The position numbers were made by a program, and so were the translations under genes. A stretch of DNA of 64,000 bases, from positions 558,001 through 622,000 of the forward strand of contig NZ_CP039290.1 in the NCBI RefSeq assembly GCF_004798705.1, given 5' to 3'. The notes beneath the pieces were generated by a model. That model saw only the letters and a program-made list of their open reading frames with translations, did no database searches and was not told the origin of the DNA. Source of the stretch: Arthrobacter sp. PAMC25564. GTDB taxonomy: Bacteria > Actinomycetota > Actinomycetes > Actinomycetales > Micrococcaceae. This document shows, in pieces, positions 8,787 through 22,945 of the stretch (positions within the stretch are counted from its first letter, which is position 1; each line of letters starts with the position of its first letter).

Positions 8787-8803
8787 CTTCCACTGAGTGG
8801 AAG
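8787..8803. promoter_or_regulatory. Candidate IclR-type operator before the P450 gene
   Basis: A perfect inverted repeat, CTTCCAC-TGA-GTGGAAG, lies in the 154-bp gap between the IclR regulator and the P450, about 100 bp before the P450 start. Its TTCCA/TGGAA half-sites resemble those described for IclR-family proteins. It is the obvious candidate binding site for the adjacent regulator. No promoter boxes could be assigned with confidence. Confidence 0.55.
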
Positions 8804-8841
8804 TCAGTTTCTTTCCGTCCTTGTGGGGCGGGGACTCTGGC

Positions 8842-9636
8842 TCAGTCCGTCCCCGCGACGTTGCTGCCCAGCAGCGTCTCGAGCGGGATCCGGGCCGTGG
8901 CCCGCTCGATCTGGGCCGCGATGCCCTTCAGGACCGGCAGGTGCCGGGTCATCGTGGCGGCCTGGTTCGTGGGCAGCACCAGGCCGATCGAGGCGCCGAT
9001 CCTGCCGGTGTGGAAGACCGGGACGGCGATGGAGCAGGAGCCGAGCCGGACTTCCTCCAGGGTGGTCGCGTAGCCCTGCTCATGGATCTGCGCCAGTTCC
9101 GCGGCCAGCCGCTTGCGGTCCACGTGGGTATGCGCAGTATGCCGCTCCAGCTGCCGGTTCAGGTACGCGTCCCGGACCCAGTCCTCCTCGAAGGCCAGGA
9201 TGACCTTCCCGACGGCGGTCGCGTGCATGGGCAGCCGGCCGCCGACCCGGCCGGCGCGGGGCACCCGCTTGGAGCCGTAGACGCGGTCGATGTAGAGCAC
9301 CTCGTGGCCGGCCCGGACGGCCAGGTGCGCGGTTTCGCCGGTGAGCGAGAACAGGTCCTGGACATAGGGGCGGGCCGCATCGCGGAGCTGCCGGCCGGTG
9401 TTTTGGGCGAGCTCCCAGAGGCGGATCCCAAGCTGGTAGCGGCCGTTGGGTTGGCGCGTGAGGAAGCCCCAGTCCGCCAGTTCAGTGACCAGCCGGTGCG
9501 CGGTGCTCAGCGGCAGCCCGGATTTTTCCGCGATATCGGTCAGGCTGAGGGCACCCCGCGACTTTTCGAAGGCTTCCAGGATGGAGAGGACTTTCGAGGT
9601 CACGGTCCTGCCGGGTTCGCGGCTGCCGCCGGCCAT
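8842..9636 (-). CDS. IclR-family transcriptional regulator of the cre-like operon
   Basis: A 264-aa regulator with an N-terminal winged helix-turn-helix (VLSILEAFEKSRGALSLTDIAEKSGLPLSTAHRLV, about residues 16-52) and a C-terminal IclR effector domain (LPMHATAVGKVILA, then GYATTLEEVRLGSCSIAVPVF). It is encoded on the same strand as, and immediately upstream of, the P450 gene, so it is likely the pathway regulator and may be co-transcribed. A palindrome at 8787-8803 sits between the two. The effector may be a cresol, its phosphate or 4-hydroxybenzoate, but the sequence does not say. Divergent from the UvrA-like gene across a 144-bp gap that contains a tandem 8-bp repeat at 9710-9725. Confidence 0.88.
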   Translation of the reverse strand: MAGGSREPGRTVTSKVLSILEAFEKSRGALSLTDIAEKSGLPLSTAHRLVTELADWGFLTRQPNGRYQLGIRLWELAQNTGRQLRDAARPYVQDLFSLTGETAHLAVRAGHEVLYIDRVYGSKRVPRAGRVGGRLPMHATAVGKVILAFEEDWVRDAYLNRQLERHTAHTHVDRKRLAAELAQIHEQGYATTLEEVRLGSCSIAVPVFHTGRIGASIGLVLPTNQAATMTRHLPVLKGIAAQIERATARIPLETLLGSNVAGTD

Positions 9637-9780
9637 CCTGACCTCCTTGTCGCAGGGTTTTACCGCCCGGATGCGGCCGTCAACCGGGCCAGCTGGCAGC
9701 CCGGATCCGAGTCTAGTAGTCTAGTCCGCTTCCCGCCGTCGATCAGGAACGGGCCGGCCCGCCACTAGTATGATCGCGCC

Positions 9781-12162
<2,382 letters not shown>

Positions 12163-12174
12163 CTGGGGCCCTCG

Positions 12175-12193
12175 CGGGCACCGGGTTTGCCCG
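12175..12193. terminator. Possible hairpin between convergent genes
   Basis: CGGGCA, a 7-base loop and TGCCCG form a 6-bp stem in the 50-bp gap between the convergent UvrA-like and HD genes. There is no clear T-run on either side, so this is only a weak terminator candidate. Confidence 0.35.
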
Positions 12194-12212
12194 TCTGTTT
12201 CGAGCGTTCCCT

Positions 12213-12893
12213 TCAGCGCAAGAGCACCTGCCGCTGCGGCCACAGGGTCACGGATTCGAGCGCGGACAGCGCCCGCGCCATGGCACGCGCTTCCGGCGTG
12301 AACAGGTGACCGTGGACGCGCTGGCTGCAGAGGCGGAGGGCCTGCCCGCGGTCCAGGCCGAACCAGTCCATCACGGTGTCGATGCCGTGGGGGCTGAGCC
12401 GCCAGGTTTTGTCGGCGTCCTTGACGATCGAGTCCTCGATCGAGAGGGCCTCGCGCCGGGAGTCATGGCCGTCGATGATGGCCAGGATGGCCGGCACCTT
12501 CGCGGCGTCGTACCCGGCCTGTTCAAGGATGCCGGCGGCCAGCCGGGCACCCTCCTTCTCGTGCAGCAGCACCAGGTCCGGCCTGCCCCCGCCGGGGGCA
12601 ATCGCCTGCAGGACCTCCGCCGGCGGCACCTGCGACCAGCCGATGTCGTGCAGCATGATCGCAGGAAGGACGACGGCGGCGTCCGCCTCCGGGTGCGCGT
12701 CCAGCAGGGCGCGGGCGAGCCCGAAGGCGTAGAGCGTATGGGCGTCGTTGTCCCGCACCTTCAGGAACGGTGCGGCGAGCTCCCAGAGGGCGGCCAACAC
12801 CGGGTCGAGGGCGATGACACCGTCGGGCTCCGCCTCGATTCCCGCGGAGGCATCCAGGCCGGAGTGGTTGGCAGCAGGCTGCAGTTTGGTCAT
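12213..12893 (-). CDS. HD-domain phosphohydrolase, paralogue of the cre operon enzyme
   Basis: A 226-aa HD-superfamily hydrolase. Its metal-site motifs closely parallel those of the phosphohydrolase at 1073-1855: IMLHDIGW against LLHDTGW, LLHEKEG against [16 protein letters not shown] against AIIDGHDTR, and KDADKTWR against RDADRLWR. It lacks the long Ala/Pro-rich N-terminus of that protein. ATG at 12893 was taken as the start. It probably hydrolyses a related phosphate ester, possibly another aryl phosphate, but it lies outside the operon and the substrate is unknown. It stands alone, with the UvrA-like gene converging on it. Confidence 0.78.
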   Translation of the reverse strand: MTKLQPAANHSGLDASAGIEAEPDGVIALDPVLAALWELAAPFLKVRDNDAHTLYAFGLARALLDAHPEADAAVVLPAIMLHDIGWSQVPPAEVLQAIAPGGGRPDLVLLHEKEGARLAAGILEQAGYDAAKVPAILAIIDGHDSRREALSIEDSIVKDADKTWRLSPHGIDTVMDWFGLDRGQALRLCSQRVHGHLFTPEARAMARALSALESVTLWPQRQVLLR

Positions 12894-13170
12894 CCTGCCA
12901 GCCTGCCCTCCCACGAGGGCGCGGGCAAGCCGGCGCTTCCGTCCAGCGGAACCGGCCAGCGGAAAACGCCGGGCGGAAAGGGCCGGGCCGGCCCGGGCCG
13001 AAAATAGTGCGGCCAATGTCCCGGCAGTCCCCGGAACGCTGCGCTGGCCTTGCAACCAAGGGCAACGGGGAATACCCGGGACCCCGGACCCGCGGCCGTG
13101 GCCAGCGCCGACGGCGGGCGTCCTTGTCGCCCTGTCGGGCCACATCGGATAGCGGCACCCCCACGCCGAT
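12894..13170. other. Intergenic region upstream of the second HD gene
   Basis: GC-rich non-coding stretch that should hold the promoter of the minus-strand HD gene. I found no convincing gene, small ORF with a ribosome site, or RNA gene here. It borders the terminator hairpin at 13171-13207. Confidence 0.5.
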
Positions 13171-13207
13171 AAGGGGTCCGTCCGGTTCCGTACCGGCCGG
13201 ACCCCTT
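13171..13207 (-). terminator. Terminator of the pxp/biotin carboxylase operon
   Basis: A 15-bp stem with one mismatch: AAGGGGTCCGTCCGG at 13171-13185, a 7-base loop, and CCGGCCGGACCCCTT at 13193-13207. It lies 52 bp beyond the stop codon of the biotin carboxylase gene. The T-run is short, so termination may be intrinsic or Rho-assisted. Confidence 0.75.
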
Positions 13208-13258
13208 CTGCGTGAAGGACCGGACGGCGGCTCCGGGCCGCGGCTGTCCGATCGGCCA

Positions 13259-15043
13259 TTACCCGATCAGCGCGAGCACCGCGCCCGCTGCAACCACGCC
13301 GCCGGCTTCCGCGCGGACACCCGTGACGGTGCCGTCGCGGTGCGCGGAGACCTGGGTTTCCATCTTCATCGCTTCCAGCACAACGACGGGATCGCCGGCG
13401 GACACCTCGGCGCCGGGCTCAACGAGCCACTTCACCACGGTCCCGGCCATGTCCGCGCGCAACTCCTCCGGGTCAAGGTCCTCTATGCCCAAAGCGGCGC
13501 CTGCGGCAGCGCCGCCGTCGGACGCCGGATGTAACGGCACCCCGGCCGGAACAGCGCCGCCGGAGCGTGCCCAGCCGTCCAGCAGCTCAGCGGGAAGCCC
13601 GACGGCGAGACGGCGGCCGTCCACCTCGACGGTGATGGTGCGGCGTTCGCCGTCGGGCGCCGTGGTGCCGTAGCCCGGGTCGGCCGGGATGGAGATACTG
13701 TCCGCGAAGTCGGTTTCGATCCAGCGGGTGTGGATGCCCAGGCCGGTTTCGGAGGTGAAGTCCGGGGATTCGAGCACCGCACGGTGGAACGGCAGCACGG
13801 TCGCCACCCCGGTGATGCTCATCTCGGCCAGTGCCCGGCGGGCCCGGCGCAGGGCCTGCTGGCGGTCGGCGCCGGTGACAATGAGCTTCGCGAGGAGGGA
13901 ATCGAACTGCGGCGCCACGAAGGAGCCCGAACGGACCCCCGTGTCGAGCCGGATTCCCGGGCCGGTGGGGCCGGAGAACCCGGTGATGGTCCCGGGCGAG
14001 GGGAGGAAGCCGCGGCCGACGTCCTCGGCGTTGAGCCGGAATTCGAAAGAGTGCCCGCGGGGCGCCGGGTCTTCGGTGAAGCGCAGCGGCTCCCCCGCGG
14101 CGATGCGGAACTGTTCCTGCACGAGGTCGATCCCGGTGGTCTCCTCGGTGATGGGGTGCTCCACCTGCAGGCGGGTGTTCACCTCAAGGAACGCGACGGT
14201 GCCGTCGGCCGCGACGAGGAATTCCACCGTGCCGGCTCCGGAATAGCCCGCCTCCCGGCAGACGGCTTTGGCGGCGTCGTAGATCTGGCGGGTCTGTCGT
14301 TCCGTCAGGAACGGTGCGGGGGCCTCCTCCAGGAGCTTCTGGTGCCGGCGCTGGAGCGAGCAGTCGCGGGTTCCGACGACGACGACGTTGCCGTGCGCGT
14401 CGGCCAGGACCTGCGCCTCGACGTGGCGCGGGCGGTCCAGGTAGCGCTCAACGAAGCATTCGCCCCGGCCGAAGGCGGCGACGGCCTCGCGGACCGCGGA
14501 GTCGAAGGCTTCCTCGACCTCGTCCAGGCCGCGGACCACCTTCATGCCGCGGCCGCCTCCGCCGAAGGCCGCCTTGATGGCGATCGGCAGGCCATGCTGT
14601 TCGGCGAAGGCCCGGGCCTCCGCGGCGGTCTCCACCGGGCCGTCGCTCCCGGCCACGAGCGGGGCGCCGGCCCGGAGGGCCGCGTCGCGGGCGGTGATCT
14701 TGTTGCCGAGCAGGCGGATGGCGTCCGGGCTCGGCCCGATCCAGGTCAGCCCGGCGGCGAGGACGGCCTGGGCGAAGTCCGCGTTCTCGGAGAGGAAACC
14801 GTAGCCGGGGTGGACGGCGTCCGCCCCTGCTACGGCGGCAATGGCGAGCAGCTTCGGGATGTTCAGGTAGGTGTCCGCCGGGGCGTTCCCGTTGAGGCTG
14901 AAGGCTTCATCCGCGGCGGAGACGTGCAGCGCGTCGGCGTCGATGTCCGCGTACACGGCGACGGACGCCAGCTGCGCGTCGTCACAGGCCCGGGCTATCC
15001 GGACCGCGATTTCGCCACGGTTGGCGATCAGGACCTTGCGCAT
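13259..15043 (-). CDS. Biotin carboxylase with C-terminal biotinyl domain
   Basis: A 594-aa AccC-type biotin carboxylase fused to a biotin carboxyl carrier domain. The N-terminal domain starts [19 protein letters not shown]. The ATP-grasp has [12 protein letters not shown] and [15 protein letters not shown], and the C-terminus carries the biotinylation motif VLEAMKMET. No carboxyltransferase subunit is encoded beside it. The start overlaps the stop of the PxpB-PxpC fusion by 1 bp, so both are made together. Biotin carboxylase genes often accompany KipI/KipA-PxpA operons, but their part in 5-oxoproline metabolism is not settled. Enzyme class is certain and the acceptor substrate is unknown. 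Confidence 0.9.
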   Translation of the reverse strand: MRKVLIANRGEIAVRIARACDDAQLASVAVYADIDADALHVSAADEAFSLNGNAPADTYLNIPKLLAIAAVAGADAVHPGYGFLSENADFAQAVLAAGLTWIGPSPDAIRLLGNKITARDAALRAGAPLVAGSDGPVETAAEARAFAEQHGLPIAIKAAFGGGGRGMKVVRGLDEVEEAFDSAVREAVAAFGRGECFVERYLDRPRHVEAQVLADAHGNVVVVGTRDCSLQRRHQKLLEEAPAPFLTERQTRQIYDAAKAVCREAGYSGAGTVEFLVAADGTVAFLEVNTRLQVEHPITEETTGIDLVQEQFRIAAGEPLRFTEDPAPRGHSFEFRLNAEDVGRGFLPSPGTITGFSGPTGPGIRLDTGVRSGSFVAPQFDSLLAKLIVTGADRQQALRRARRALAEMSITGVATVLPFHRAVLESPDFTSETGLGIHTRWIETDFADSISIPADPGYGTTAPDGERRTITVEVDGRRLAVGLPAELLDGWARSGGAVPAGVPLHPASDGGAAAGAALGIEDLDPEELRADMAGTVVKWLVEPGAEVSAGDPVVVLEAMKMETQVSAHRDGTVTGVRAEAGGVVAAGAVLALIG

Positions 15044-16677
15044 CAGTTACTCGCTTTTCGTTCGGAAGTGGTGTTTACGGTGTTGGATGGGGCCGTGCTC
15101 TTTTCGGAGGCCGCCCAGCGGAAGCGGATCGTGCCGCCGATGGGGACCTGCGCGGCGAGATCCAGCTGGGAGTCGACCACCACGGCGATCACCGGGTAGC
15201 CGCCGGTGACCGGGTGGTCGGCCAGGAAGAGTACGGGGAGCCCCTCCGGCGGGACCTGCAGGGCGCCCGCCACGGTCCCCTCGCTGGGCAGTTCGCCCTG
15301 GCGGTTGCGCTGCAGCGGGGTGCCCCGCAGGCGCATGCCCACCCGGTTGGACTGCGGCGTCACTTCCCATTCCTGCCCGGTGAAGGAGTCCAGCGCCGCC
15401 TGGTCGAACCAGTCGGCGCGCGGGCCGGGGACGACGTCGAGCACGGTCACCCCGCAGCCAGGGAAGTCCGGCTGCAGTTCCGGGTGTCCGACGACGCCGG
15501 ATTCGGCCTCGCCACCGGCGGCAAGCAGCTGCCCCGCGGCCAGCGGGGCGGGGCCGATCCCGGACATGGTGTCCGTGGAGCGGCTGCCCAGCACCGGGGC
15601 GGCATCCACGCCGCCGCGGACGGCGAGGTAGCTGCGGAAGCCGCTTGCCGGCGCACCGATGCTCAGGATTTCCCCCTCGAGCAGGGCAAAGGGCGTGGCC
15701 ACCGGCACCGTGCGCAGTGGCCCGGAGTCCGACGGCGACTCAATGATCAGCTCGGACGGCGCCCCGGCGACGGCGATGACCTGGTCCCCGAAGGCCTGCA
15801 CCCTGAGTCCCCCGGCCACGGTTTCGATCGCGGCCGCCGACGGCGCGTTGCCGACGAGGCGGTTGGCACGGCGCAGTGAGGCACGGTCCAACGCGCCGGC
15901 GGTGGAGACGCCCAGGGCCGAATGGCCATGCCGGCCAAGGTCCTGGACGAGGCTCTGCAGCCCCGGCGAGAGAACCCGCAGGCCCGAAGCCGCCTCCGGA
16001 GCAGCACGCTGGGCCGGGTGTTCCGGCACCAGTGCCACAACGTCCCGGACCGCGCGGAACCGCACGCGGTGACCGGGGGCGGCCAGTGCGGGCTGCTCCC
16101 GGCCCAGGTCCCACATCTTCGCGCCCGTCCGGCCGATCAGCTGCCAGCCGCCGGGTGAGCTGCGCGGATACACGGCCGAATAGTTCCCGGCCAGAGCCAC
16201 CGAGCCCGCCGGGACGGCGGTGCGCGGGGAGCTGCGACGGGGCACTTCCAGTTGCTGGGTCTCCCCCACCATGTACCCGAATCCGGGCGCGAAACCGGCG
16301 AAGGCCACGGTCCAGAGCTGGCCGGAATGGGCTGCGATCACGCCCTCGGTTCTGAGGCCGGTCAGCCTGCCGACTTCGGCGAGGTCCTCGCCGTCGTACA
16401 CGGTGTCGATGACAACCAGTTCGCCGTCACGCTGGACGGGAGCGGTGAGGTCGAGCTGCAGCAGTCGGGCGGCGATCCGCCGGGCCGAGGCCGGCGAGTC
16501 GGCCGTGACCAGGACCGTCTGGGCCGCGGCCAGCACGTCCAGCTGGCCCGGCAGCGGCTTCCCGAGGAGCAGCGACTGCAGGGCCAGCACATCCTGGGTG
16601 CCGGAGAGCTCGGCGAGCACCGCGCGTGTTCCCACGGCCCGCACGGCGCGGACCTTGTGCACGGTCAAGGCTTCCAT
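15043..16677 (-). CDS. Fused PxpB-PxpC (KipI-KipA) 5-oxoprolinase subunits
   Basis: A roughly 544-aa protein with both 5-oxoprolinase/allophanate-hydrolase-like subunits in one chain. Residues 1-215 or so match PxpB/KipI ([40 protein letters not shown]). The remainder matches PxpC/KipA ([64 protein letters not shown]). PxpA, PxpB and PxpC together carry out ATP-dependent hydrolysis of 5-oxoproline to glutamate. Three in-frame ATGs occur (16692, 16689, 16677); the last is preceded by GGAG at good spacing and was chosen. Biotin carboxylase is coupled downstream. Confidence 0.88.
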   Translation of the reverse strand: MEALTVHKVRAVRAVGTRAVLAELSGTQDVLALQSLLLGKPLPGQLDVLAAAQTVLVTADSPASARRIAARLLQLDLTAPVQRDGELVVIDTVYDGEDLAEVGRLTGLRTEGVIAAHSGQLWTVAFAGFAPGFGYMVGETQQLEVPRRSSPRTAVPAGSVALAGNYSAVYPRSSPGGWQLIGRTGAKMWDLGREQPALAAPGHRVRFRAVRDVVALVPEHPAQRAAPEAASGLRVLSPGLQSLVQDLGRHGHSALGVSTAGALDRASLRRANRLVGNAPSAAAIETVAGGLRVQAFGDQVIAVAGAPSELIIESPSDSGPLRTVPVATPFALLEGEILSIGAPASGFRSYLAVRGGVDAAPVLGSRSTDTMSGIGPAPLAAGQLLAAGGEAESGVVGHPELQPDFPGCGVTVLDVVPGPRADWFDQAALDSFTGQEWEVTPQSNRVGMRLRGTPLQRNRQGELPSEGTVAGALQVPPEGLPVLFLADHPVTGGYPVIAVVVDSQLDLAAQVPIGGTIRFRWAASEKSTAPSNTVNTTSERKASN

Positions 16678-16708
16678 TGCTGACTCCATCATCCGTTTTA
16701 CCGCGCCC

Positions 16709-18046
16709 TCAGGCTCGGGCTTCCTGCAGGAGCCGCTCTTCTTCCTGGGTCTGCGGGTTCCGGCCGAGGGCCAGGCCTACGACGGTCACCACGGAGGCCA
16801 GCAGGAGATAGCCCGCGATCAGGTACCAGTTGCCCGTGGCGGCGTACAGGGCCGTGAAGATCAGCGGTGCGACGGCGCCGCCGATCACACCGGCGAGGGT
16901 GTAGGCCAGCGAGCTGCCGGCGTAGCGCAGCCGGGCCGGGAACTGCTCGGTGATGTAGGCGGCCTGCGGACCGTACATGAAGGCGTGGAAGGCCAGGCCG
17001 ATCACGACGCCGATGGTCAGCATCAGGACGGACCTGCCCTGGATCATCAGGAAGAACAGCGGGATGTACACGGCGGTGCCGGCGGCCGCGATGCCGTAGA
17101 CGAGGCGGCGGTTGAAGCGGTCCGTGAGGGCGCCGGCCGCGGGGATCAGCCCCAGCTGGAACGCGGAGCCGATCAGGATGGCGCCGAGCACGTTGCCCGT
17201 GGTCATGCCAAGTTCCTTGGTGGCGTAGACGGCCACAAAGACGGTGAAGAGGGCGTACAGCACGTCGGGGCAGACACGGGACAGCGCGGCGGCCACGAGG
17301 GCGCGGGGTTCCTTGGTGAAGACCTCTTTGATGGGGGCCTTCGGCGCCTCACCGTGGGCCTGGATGGCCTTGAATACGGGGGTTTCCTCCAGCTTGAGCC
17401 GGATCAGCAGACCGAAGACCACCAGCAGGGCGGAGGCCAGGAAGGCCACGCGCCAGCCCCAGGACAGGAATTCCGTGTTGGTCAGGGTGGCGGCGAGCAG
17501 CGCCAGGACGCCATTGGCCATCAGGTTTCCGGCGGGCGGCCCGATCTGTGCTGCCGAGGACCAGAAGCCGCGCTTGCTGGCGTTGCCGAATTCGCTGGAC
17601 AGCAGGACGGCACCGCCCCATTCGCCGCCGACGCCGATGCCCTGGGCCAGCCGCAACAGGACCAGCAGGATGGGGGCTGCGACGCCGATGACCGAGTAAT
17701 CCGGAAGCACGCCAATCAGCACAGTGGCGGCACCGATCAGCATAAGGGTGGCGACGAGGACCTGCTTGCGGCCGATCTTGTCACCGAGCCGGCCGAAGAT
17801 GACGCCGCCGATAGGGCGGGCCAGGTAGCCGACGGCGAACGCGGAGAAGGAGAGCAGGAGGCCGACAAACTCGTTGTTGCCGGGGAAGAAGATCTTGGGG
17901 AATACGAGGGCCGAGGCCACGGAGTAGATCGCGAAGTCGTAGTACTCCAGCGAGGTGCCGGTGAGGCTGGCGATGTAGGCCTTCAGGGCGCCGGGCGGCA
18001 GCCTCCTCTTGGCAGTGGCCGGGGTGGCCGGGTGTGCTGCGGTCAT
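16709..18046 (-). CDS. MHS-family major facilitator transporter
   Basis: A 445-aa, 12-helix MFS transporter of the metabolite:H+ symporter family. It starts the membrane part with SLTGTSLEYYDFAIYSVASALVF, has the conserved loop GRLGDKIGRKQVLV between helices 2 and 3, and RLAQGIGVGGEWGGAVLLSSE in helix 4 to 5. Relatives carry dicarboxylates, proline/betaine, shikimate and similar acids. Lying between pxpA and the PxpB-PxpC fusion on the same strand, it probably imports the substrate of the pathway, perhaps 5-oxoproline. That substrate is inferred only from its position. Confidence 0.87.
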   Translation of the reverse strand: MTAAHPATPATAKRRLPPGALKAYIASLTGTSLEYYDFAIYSVASALVFPKIFFPGNNEFVGLLLSFSAFAVGYLARPIGGVIFGRLGDKIGRKQVLVATLMLIGAATVLIGVLPDYSVIGVAAPILLVLLRLAQGIGVGGEWGGAVLLSSEFGNASKRGFWSSAAQIGPPAGNLMANGVLALLAATLTNTEFLSWGWRVAFLASALLVVFGLLIRLKLEETPVFKAIQAHGEAPKAPIKEVFTKEPRALVAAALSRVCPDVLYALFTVFVAVYATKELGMTTGNVLGAILIGSAFQLGLIPAAGALTDRFNRRLVYGIAAAGTAVYIPLFFLMIQGRSVLMLTIGVVIGLAFHAFMYGPQAAYITEQFPARLRYAGSSLAYTLAGVIGGAVAPLIFTALYAATGNWYLIAGYLLLASVVTVVGLALGRNPQTQEEERLLQEARA

Positions 18047-18126
18047 GACTGTTCCTCCAGGTGTGCGGGTGCTGCCTGTTGCTGCTTGGTGGGTGACGTG
18101 CGGGGGCGCCGGGGGGCGCGTGCGGC

Positions 18127-18885
18127 TTAGACGAAGGCGGCGGTGATGATGCCGGCGTCGGAGAGCGCCTTCCGCACCGCGGCAGCCATGGTGACGGCTC
18201 CCGGGGAGTCGCCGTGGACGCAGATGCTCTCGGCGCGGATCTTCAGGATGGAGCCGTCAATGGTGCGGACGGCGGAATCGGCGGCCATCCGGAGGACATG
18301 CTCGGTGACCAGCGCCGGATCCATCAGGACGGCTCCGGGGAGGGTCCGGGAAACAAGGGTGCCGTCCGGGTTGTAGGCCCGGTCTGCAAAGGCTTCGGTC
18401 ACCGCGCGGAGCCCGGCGGCCTCGGCCAGCCGGAGTACTTCCGAGCCCGGCAGGCCCAGGATGGGGAGGTTGGGGTCGACGGACCGTACGGCGTCGACGA
18501 CGGCCTTCGCCTGCGCGGTGTGCGCGACGATCGCGTTGTACAGACCGCCGTGCGGTTTCACGTACCTGACCTTGCCGCCCTCGGCTGCGGCCAGGGCCTG
18601 CAGCGCGCCGATCTGGTAGACGACGTCGTCCGCCAGCTCGTTCGGGTCGATATCCAGGAACCGGCGGCCGAAGCCGGCGAGGTCGCGGTAGCCGACGTGG
18701 GCGCCGATCATTACGCCTGCGGCGACCGCTTCACGGCAGGTCCGGCGGATCACGGACGGGTCCCCGGCGTGGAAACCGCAGGCCACATTGGCGCTCGTGA
18801 CGGAACGGAACATTGCCGTGTCGTCGCCCAGGCTCCAGCGTCCGTAGGACTCCCCGACGTCGCTGTTCAGGTCGATGGTTGCCAT
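18127..18885 (-). CDS. pxpA: 5-oxoprolinase subunit PxpA (LamB/YcsF family)
   Basis: A 252-aa LamB/YcsF protein, the PxpA component of bacterial 5-oxoprolinase. Characteristic segments are [14 protein letters not shown] at the start, then [34 protein letters not shown], and [11 protein letters not shown] near the end. It is the first gene of the operon, followed by the transporter, the PxpB-PxpC fusion and the biotin carboxylase. It is divergent from a GntR regulator across a 106-bp region with two inverted repeats. Confidence 0.92.
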   Translation of the reverse strand: MATIDLNSDVGESYGRWSLGDDTAMFRSVTSANVACGFHAGDPSVIRRTCREAVAAGVMIGAHVGYRDLAGFGRRFLDIDPNELADDVVYQIGALQALAAAEGGKVRYVKPHGGLYNAIVAHTAQAKAVVDAVRSVDPNLPILGLPGSEVLRLAEAAGLRAVTEAFADRAYNPDGTLVSRTLPGAVLMDPALVTEHVLRMAADSAVRTIDGSILKIRAESICVHGDSPGAVTMAAAVRKALSDAGIITAAFV

Positions 18886-18937
18886 TGTGATCCTCGTCTC
18901 ATTGATGGGCCCCTATCTAGGATGTACCAAAAACTCT

Positions 18938-18952
18938 GATTGTTCAACAATC
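18938..18952. promoter_or_regulatory. Candidate GntR operator 1
   Basis: A perfect 7-1-7 palindrome, GATTGTT-C-AACAATC, in the pxpA/GntR divergent promoter region. The core TTGTNNNACAA-like symmetry fits sites described for FadR/FCD-type GntR proteins. Confidence 0.6.
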
Positions 18953-18962
18953 CTTCGATTCC

Positions 18963-18978
18963 ACGATGTGACAATCGT
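18963..18978. promoter_or_regulatory. Candidate GntR operator 2
   Basis: A second inverted repeat, ACGAT-6 bases-ATCGT, containing TGTGACAAT. It lies 10 bp from the first site and 14 bp before the GntR start codon, a position suited to autoregulation. Confidence 0.45.
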
Positions 18979-18991
18979 GTAGATTCGGGGC

Positions 18992-19684
18992 ATGACGACT
19001 TCCGAAGCCCCCGCCCCGGGGGTAACCCTGGGCGCCGCCGCACGCCTCCGCGTCGCGGTCCCCTCGGTGGCGGACCGGGTGGCCGCTGAACTGCGCCTGC
19101 AGTTGGCGGAGGGAAGGCTGCTCCCGGGTACCAGGCTGACGGAATCAGCGATTGCGGAGGAGCTGGGCGTCTCCCGCAATACCGTCCGCGAGGCGTTTGC
19201 CGAACTCGCCGCCGAACGCCTTGTGGTCCGGCATCCCAACCGCGGGGTGTTTGTCGCGAGCCTGGAACCCGGCGATATCCACGATGTCTACACCGTGCGC
19301 CGGGCGATCGAAGTCAGTGCGATCCGCGGCGGCGGCAGCCCCGAGCGCATCGCTGCGGTCCGGGCGGCGGTGCAGGAAGGCCGCGCAGCGGCGGCCGTCA
19401 ACGACGACGAGGCGCTCGGAAACGCAAACCAGCATTTCCACGGCGCCATCGTGGCGCTGGCCGGGAGCCGGCGGCTGGACACCATCATGTCCCAGGTGCT
19501 GGCCGAAATGCGGCTCTTCTTCCATAAGGCGACGCTGGAGGCGGACTTTTACCGCGGCTACCTGCGCGACAACGAGGAAATCTGCGCAGCACTGGAGGCC
19601 AGCGAACTGGACCGTGCCGGTGACCTGCTCCTCGCGTATCTGGACCGGTCCGAGGCGAAGCAGAGCGCCGTCCACGGGGAGTGA
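18992..19684 (+). CDS. GntR-family (FCD) transcriptional regulator
   Basis: A 230-aa GntR regulator. The winged helix-turn-helix spans about residues 24-85 (ADRVAAELRLQLAEGRLLPGTRLTESAIAEELGVSRNTVREAF, then VVRHPNRGVFVA). A C-terminal all-helical FCD ligand-binding domain follows (VYTVRRAIEVSAIR, NQHFHGAIVALAGSRRLD, RDNEEICAALEASELDRA). It is divergent from pxpA, which it most likely controls together with its own gene. The effector may be 5-oxoproline or glutamate, but nothing in the sequence proves this. Confidence 0.88.
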   Translation: MTTSEAPAPGVTLGAAARLRVAVPSVADRVAAELRLQLAEGRLLPGTRLTESAIAEELGVSRNTVREAFAELAAERLVVRHPNRGVFVASLEPGDIHDVYTVRRAIEVSAIRGGGSPERIAAVRAAVQEGRAAAAVNDDEALGNANQHFHGAIVALAGSRRLDTIMSQVLAEMRLFFHKATLEADFYRGYLRDNEEICAALEASELDRAGDLLLAYLDRSEAKQSAVHGE

Positions 19685-19809
19685 GGGCCGGATGTGCTGT
19701 GGGCTGAGGTGGGCGTAATAGTCGGTGTGATTTCGCGGTCTGTTGCGTGCCGCCCAAACTTCGGCTAAGTTGTGAGGCGTATCACTGACAAGTGATCGTG
19801 CTTATGATC

Positions 19810-20010
19810 TGCGGCGGGAGAGTCCTGCCGGTACATTCAGCAGGCGCCGTAGGAGCAAATCCTCCCCAGGAATCTCTCAGGCCCACGTACCGCCGCGGCA
19901 AGGCAACTCTGGAAAGCAGTCCGGGAGACCGGACTCACCGACGGTGCAAGTGGCGTCCTGCGACAGCGGGCAATGCGGAAACTCTCAGGTCCCAGACAGA
20001 GCGGGGAGGA
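19810..20010 (+). promoter_or_regulatory. Tandem glycine riboswitch
   Basis: Two glycine aptamers lie in series before gcvP. Aptamer 1 (about 19811-19896) has GCGGCGGGAGAG, GCGCCGTAGGAGCAAATCC and AATCTCTCAGGCCC. Aptamer 2 (about 19899-20010) has CCGGGAGACCGG, CACCGACGGTGCAAGTGG, CGGAAACTCTCAGGTCCC and ends in AGACAGAGCGGGG. Such elements turn on glycine cleavage genes when glycine is abundant. A short hairpin at 20023-20040 (GTGGCGC-TTTT-GCGCTAC), just before the ribosome-binding site, may belong to the expression platform. Confidence 0.93.
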
Positions 20011-20059
20011 ACCCGAATCATCGTGGCGCTTTTGCGCTACCTGAATTATGGAGTTCCTC

Positions 20060-22933
<2,874 letters not shown>

Positions 22934-22945
22934 GGACAGCCAGAA

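Noticed and set aside
9710..9725. Tandem 8-bp repeat AGTCTAGT in the gap between the IclR and UvrA-like genes
   Set aside because: Too short to support a named regulatory element; may be chance duplication.
16220..18130. 636-codon plus-strand frame across PxpB-PxpC and the transporter
   Set aside because: Composition typical of an antisense shadow, with a Gln/Gly/Asp-rich product; the minus strand carries real genes.
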